DNA of 64,000 bases. It comes from Loxodes magnus (lineage: Eukaryota > Ciliophora > Karyorelictea > Loxodida > Loxodidae). Shown piece after piece: positions 58,860 to 64,000 of this stretch (positions are counted from its first letter, which is position 1; each line of letters begins with the position of its first letter). The notes under the pieces were generated by a model that did no database searches, had not been told where the DNA came from, and was given only the letters and a program-made list of their open reading frames with translations. Position numbers and translations under genes: made by a program. The stretch spans positions 1-64,000 of the forward strand of contig CAMPDV010001931.1 in assembly GCA_946699065.1 (NCBI GenBank). Direction: 5' to 3'.

Positions 58860-60330
58860 ATGAAAAAAAAATTATGATTGCAGGATGTCTTTATGATGGA
58901 ACTGTTTGTACTTATATGTTCATCGATACTTAAGACTAAGATTAATTATTATTTTTCGATCTTTAGGGGAAAAAATATTGCAATGTCATCCTTTTTGCTC
59001 TGTATACAACTAAAATCAAAGTGCGTAAGATAAATTCCAAATTATTGGCATTGCTGATATTGTAATTAAGGATTTTATAGAATCGCTCTTTTCATCTAGA
59101 TGAATTACCTGCTAGGTTTATTAAGAATGTAACAGACCCAAATGATCCTAGATGTGAGGCAGGTCCTGATTGATCCTCTTTGGAGAATCTTTAGGGTTAT
59201 TTATGTTACGAATATAAATTATCCTCTAGCAGGATTTACTAAAAATGGTATTTTCTATAAATTTTGCGATGAAGTATCTAGCGAATAACTAAATGAAACT
59301 CAAAACTTTAACCAGGGAAATATCAGCCAGCTGCATTGTATACAAAGGATTAGGAACTTTTGATCGGCCTTATCTTTCATTAGCTGAAGCTTTGGCAGAA
59401 GGAGTTTAGAAGAGATATGTTAAGGTTCTTTTGACAAATAGAACTCATTTTTTAGATGATCTATAGTAGGAATAAAGTTCAATGGCTACTGACAGTTTTA
59501 CAAACTACATTTTACTCCTAAAGTAAACTAACGACTAAAAAGCTTATACGAGTAATTTAAGCAATTAACTATTTAAACTCTTTATTGCTTTCAGTATCCA
59601 AAAGACTAAGCTTCAGAGTTAGCTAAATGGTTTTTTGATTCTAAAGAAAGAGCTAAAATTATTTTCATGCGAACAGATATTCAATTTTTTTTCTTTTAAA
59701 GCCACTTAAAATTTGAGAACGTAATATTAGAAATGCACACACTTGCATTAAACATGAATCTCCCAAATGTATATTGCTATAAAAATGAAAAGTGATCCTG
59801 TAATATATGTGCAGAAGCTTCCTTTTCGAGAGATGATCTTATTTCTTTACTTGATGAATATGGTTATTCATGAAGTTTAGCAACAGATGTTTTAGAATAG
59901 CTTTAATTTTTTGGAACTGAATATCTAAAAATACATAATCTCTGATAAAGATCATTCAAGGAAAATTGAGTTTAAATAATGTTTGGTTTCATCAATTTTC
60001 TAATCATCACCGTAATTACATTGAATGCTAATCTTGTAATTTAGAATTTAATGACACAGACTTTTAGTTTCTTGATTCATGAAAGTATTTCGTTAGCACG
60101 TATTGTGTACTAGAGCACGAAGAATTTGATTGTGGAAGTCTAAAATTTAATAGAGGGAGTGAAATAAATAATTTCCATAATTTGGATTAAAAAAGTGGAG
60201 ATTAAAACTATACAGGAATTGAGTTTCCTGGGTTTGAAAAATCTAACTCGACTCAACTAATCTGAATAAACGAAGTTACCTTCCCTAAAAGCTTAATTTG
60301 ATCATCCTTATTAAGCTATTTTTACAGTGA
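58860..60330 (+). CDS. Unrecognised coding region
   Basis: Gene-like readings in more than one frame: 'LAGFTKNGIFYKFCDEVSSE', 'QYPKDQASELAKWFFDSKER', 'HTLALNMNLPNVYCYKNEK', 'SFSRDDLISLLDEYGYSWSL', then 'NYIECQSCNLEFNDTDFQFL' and 'LEHEEFDCGSLKFNRGSEIN'. The paired Cys and Cys/His spacing could be a zinc site or disulphides. It may be the distal part of the LNR gene. Confidence 0.35.
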
Positions 60331-60499
60331 AATTGAAGCTCTCCTTTTGATTCAGAACTGTAAGTTATTTAACAAGAGATTTGAATGACTGTTATTAAGA
60401 TATTTAAAACTAAGATACTTGGTGTGAGAGTGATTTGAATGGCACCTAATAAAGAGCAGCAATAGAAGGCTAAAATGGTTAGTAAAATGGTTAGTTTTG

Positions 60500-61000
60500 C
60501 TATAACTTAGTTATATCAATAATTTGAGTAATTAAATATAAGTGATACTGAGCAGCAATATATTGAGTCATAATTAGAGGTATTCAGAAGAAAGGTTCCG
60601 AAAATATTGTCCCATAAGCAAAGTAACATTAAATTACACATAATTGCTTTTTTAAAGTCTTAAGGGTTTTAACTTTAGATGCTTAATAAGAAATGATATA
60701 GAAGTTAAGAGGTAAAAGAAGCAGGTTTTTCTGTAGCTTGTGTCTATAAGATGACAATTTTGGAATAGTTGAAGATGTAATATTTGAGTAAATAAGAATG
60801 GTAGAAGATATTAAGATGACTAATTGTAGCATTCGCTATAACTAAATCTGAATAAATAACTGATTGACTTAAAATTAAGTTGAAACAGATTTTGGCTATA
60901 TTAGTTGTTGTATTATAGTTAACTCTGCATATCCATTTTAATATATTTTCTGATAACTATAATGAAAGAGGTGGAGGAATGATAGTAAACTGAGTATAGG
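60500..61000 (+). CDS. Unrecognised coding region, helix-turn-helix-like
   Basis: The frame reads 'SDTEQQYIESQLEVFRRKVP', 'KILSHKQSNIKLHIIAFLKS', 'SQEVKEAGFSVACVYKMTIL' and 'IVAFAITKSEQITDWLKIKL'. The 'EVKEAGFSVACVYK' segment resembles a helix-turn-helix as found in Tc1-like transposases, but no DDE motif was found. Confidence 0.3.
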
Positions 61001-61792
61001 ACTGCATAAGGAATGATAAGGCGCAAGAATTGTAATTTAGAGCCTTGAATGCAAATTAAGTTCTGGTAATAAGTGCTGATAACTAATTGCACATTTTCCT
61101 AAACTAGCAGCTTAAATAATAAAGACTAGCTATCTAATAATTAGATAAACTAGAATGCTTAATGTAAATGGAAAAACATAAACTGCCTCCTTTAAAATTG
61201 AGAACATTTATTTAATGGAAAATATAGGTTGAAAGGCAGCTGCAGATTTGAAACTAGTCAGGAGGCATAATATAGTAAATTTGTAAATAATAAACAGTAA
61301 ATTTTAGGGAAGCAGCGGAAAACAAATTTCTAGTCTCTAAATTTAGGATAAAATGCTATTAAGGATTGATAGCAAAATTAGAAATTCTGAATTTTATAAC
61401 TAAACCTCTACAAAATATTTGATAGCTTTGTAAAATTGGAATTATATATAGTTGATATTAGTAAAGTTTAAGTACAATACTCTAATAAACGAAATATAAT
61501 TTAAAAATGTTTATATTATAATTAATTATTTAATTTTCTCAATTTATAAGACTAGCACTCTCTAAGCAAGATATATATTAATAACCGAAATGAGACATAT
61601 AAAAGCAAAAAGAAATAATTGTATATTTAAAACTATCTCTTAAAGATATAAAGTTTAATATTTACAAGAAAAATTAAATAAAAGCAGAAGATTTATGTAT
61701 AAAGAAGTAAATATTGGGAGAATATAAAATTAAATAAAATGTAAATAAATTAATAAAATTAAAAAACTATAATTTTAATATTCAAAGAAGAT
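61001..61792. other. Weakly coding to AT-rich spacer
   Basis: No firm reading. AT content rises towards 61790. Confidence 0.35.
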
Positions 61793-62188
61793 ATGTCTTA
61801 AAAAAATCAAAGTTCATTCGTCATAAATAGATTGAGCCCAATCAATCACTTAAATGATGCATTACTAGGTTTAGAATAATGTAAATATAAAAGTGAAATT
61901 AGAACTTTAGTAAAAAATTATCTTTTATAAGCGATGGAAATTGCTTCTATCTTACTATCGAATCTCCATTCTTAGAACATCTATCTAGTTAGGCAAAAGT
62001 AGTTCAATACGAAAAGATATAAATTAGGAAAATAAGAAATTTATTAAGGATAGAAAAAATATTAATAAGAAATAAAAATAAAAGTCATATGCTACTTAAA
62101 AAAATCACCAAGTAAAAAATTTAAAATGAATGAATCCAAAAAAAGAATATAATTTGTTTAAATACAATAGTCAGTAAATAAAAAATGA
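61793..62188 (+). CDS. Small basic Gln/Lys-rich protein (131 aa)
   Basis: A single frame from ATG 61793 to TGA 62186-62188: 'MSQKNQSSFVINRLSPINHL', 'NDALLGLEQCKYKSEIRTLV', 'AMEIASILLSNLHSQNIYLV', then a Lys-rich end. UAA/UAG glutamines are frequent. Upstream is a purine-rich, very AT-rich leader typical of a start region. No family recognised. Confidence 0.55.
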
Positions 62189-62486
62189 CTGAATCTTTGT
62201 TTTTTTTATTAAAAAATAATAAGTTTTACTTTCTTGAAAGAAGTAGAAATCTATTCACGCAAAAAATTCTTGAAAAAGAAAAAAAATAATTGAGAAAAGC
62301 AATAAATAAGATAAAAATTTATAAAAAGCTGATTAAGGATGACATCAGATTGTATACAATTATCTTTACATAAAATATTTAATTTAAAAATCTAAATAAA
62401 AAGGTCTAGAAAAAGAATTAAAAAATAATCCAAAAGGTGATAAAAAGTGCTAAATAAAGAGAAAAGTATTGAAACATATTAAAAAG
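62189..62486. other. AT-rich spacer
   Basis: A-rich intergenic DNA upstream of the ARF-like gene. Nothing recognised. Confidence 0.5.
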
Positions 62487-63077
<591 letters not shown>

Positions 63078-63580
63078 TTAAAATAATCTAAATAAGTTTA
63101 AAAAATTAAATAAAATTTACTAATAAAAATATATTTTTTATCAGAACAAATATTCAACGTGAAATCTATACAAATTTTAAAGGTTCTTCATTTTTGGACA
63201 AAACAAATATCGATTAAAAAAATCTTTAAAATATAATAGACAAAAATTTAATTTGACTCCTGCATAATCTATAAAAATTTATCTTGATATAAAAAATTAG
63301 AAAAATCATTCTTAAAACTTATGAAAGAACAGTAATTAAATTTTTTGAAATAATTAAAAAATCTTTAGTTAAAGCTTAAGATTTATCAAGTAATAAGTTT
63401 AATTGCAATACAAATAAATAATAAAATTCCTTTAAAATTTGACATAATATAAAGAGAAATTTGTAATTTAGAAGAAAAAGCAACTTGGAAATATAGAAAT
63501 AGATCATATTAAATTTGAAGTTAGTTTTTGAAAAGAATGTTGCTTATAAGTTTAAAGATGAAGATGATAAAAAGCTTAAG
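63078..63580. other. AT-rich spacer
   Basis: No recognised feature between the ARF-like gene and the tandem repeat. Confidence 0.45.
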
Positions 63581-63584
63581 AACT

Positions 63585-64000
63585 AAAAGACTGTAAGAAG
63601 AACTTTAAGATTGCAAACCGTTAACGTTGCGAGCTCGGATCTCTTTCTAAAGTTATATCTGAATATCGAAAGCGTGGAAATCTCAAAATGACAGTAAGAT
63701 AAACTTTAAGTTAGGAATCCGCTTTCCTTTAGAGCTCTGTTCAAATCCTCCATTGAACTGAGAATCGAGAGTGCTTAAATATTCAAATTCTGAAAGAGAA
63801 ACTTTAAGTTAAGAATCCGTTAATCGTTAAATGCTCTGTTCAATTTCTCCAAAAGAGTTTGCTGATATTAAGCTAAGAACTATAAAACTGTAAGAGAAAC
63901 TTTAAATTTGGAGGCCGTTAATCCTTGAAAGCTTCTGATTAAGTTCTCCAAGATTGAACTGAGAATCGAAAACGCTAAGTACTGAAAGACTGTAAGATGA
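63585..64000. repeat. Tandem repeat, period ~98-102 bp, running off the window
   Basis: At least four units, each opening AAACTTTAAG (63601, 63701, ~63799, ~63897). Each contains 'TTAGGAATCCGTTAATCCTT'-like, 'GCTCTGTTCAAAT.CTCCA' and 'TGAACTGAGAATCGAAA' blocks and ends 'CTGAAAGACTGTAAGA'. The unit is more GC-rich than its flank. The period is not a clean multiple of three, which argues against a protein repeat. Confidence 0.75.

Overview
The window reads as AT-rich nuclear DNA of a ciliate that has given sense meaning to all three stop codons. In frame after frame TAA and TAG sit where glutamine fits, and TGA sits where a family requires tryptophan (the WD40 'KIW', kelch 'DIWKYN' and reverse-transcriptase 'RKDIW' positions). 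TGA also appears exactly where genes should end. This matches the karyorelict code (NCBI table 27, UAR = Gln, UGA = Trp or stop, as in Loxodes and Parduczia), or the related all-three-reassigned code of the heterotrich Condylostoma (table 28). The sequence alone cannot separate the two. Standard-code ORFs are therefore mostly meaningless here, and all protein calls below were read by hand with UAR = Q and UGA = W. Because every frame is then open, I relied on domain motifs, amino-acid composition and paralogue comparison rather than ORF length. Hand translation is error-prone, and low-confidence calls should be treated so.

Layout. 1-1757 (-): 5'-truncated LINE reverse transcriptase. 2130-3044 (+): intact WD40 gene. 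3.0-4.45 kb: AT-rich repeats. 4.5-7.9 kb (+): two LINE fragments with endonuclease domains. 8.9-10.4 kb (+) and 10.5-11.3 kb (-): unrecognised genes. 11780-12813 (+): papain-type cysteine protease with a 2-nt frameshift. 13.0-14.5 kb (-): coiled-coil gene. 14.6-17.2 kb: two inverted copies of a SINE-like repeat around a spacer and tRNA-Lys and tRNA-Ala. 17.3-19.6 kb (-): unknown gene, then an LRR gene fused in frame to a retroelement zinc-knuckle ORF. 19.9 and 23.6 kb: two copies of a second repeat family, with CCCH-finger and coiled-coil coding between them. 24.3-25.9 kb (+): possible Myb/SANT gene. 26059-28329 (+): F-box/LRR gene. 28.6-29.6 kb (-): zinc-knuckle ORF1. 29.6-32.7 kb: three unrecognised coding stretches. 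33500-34945 (+): intact RING-kelch gene. 35.5-36.9 kb (+): kinesin motor-domain relic. 37144-38862 (-): zinc-knuckle ORF1 with a long in-frame upstream ORF. 38.9-40.9 kb: unknown genes and a WD40 fragment. 42.4-45.4 kb: unknown gene and a LINE RT 3' half. 46927-50384 (+): REJ-domain membrane protein. 51077-51853 (+): zinc-knuckle ORF1. 53.7-54.4 kb (-): decayed WD40 gene. 55-58.6 kb (+): Lin-12/Notch-repeat gene interrupted by a SINE-like copy and a zinc-knuckle ORF1. 58.9-62.2 kb: unrecognised coding. 62487-63077 (+): ARF-like GTPase with lost GTP-binding residues. 63.6 kb to the end: ~100-bp tandem repeat.

The main theme is a retroelement-rich, gene-bearing region. At least five copies (plus one fragment) of one ORF1-like coiled-coil/CCHC protein family, several LINE RT/endonuclease fragments, and two short non-autonomous repeat families lie among host genes, interrupting or fusing with them. 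Many host-like genes exist as one intact and one or more decayed copies (WD40, LRR). Either this is germline-type DNA rich in pseudogenes, or some single-base frameshifts in homopolymers are uncorrected read errors.
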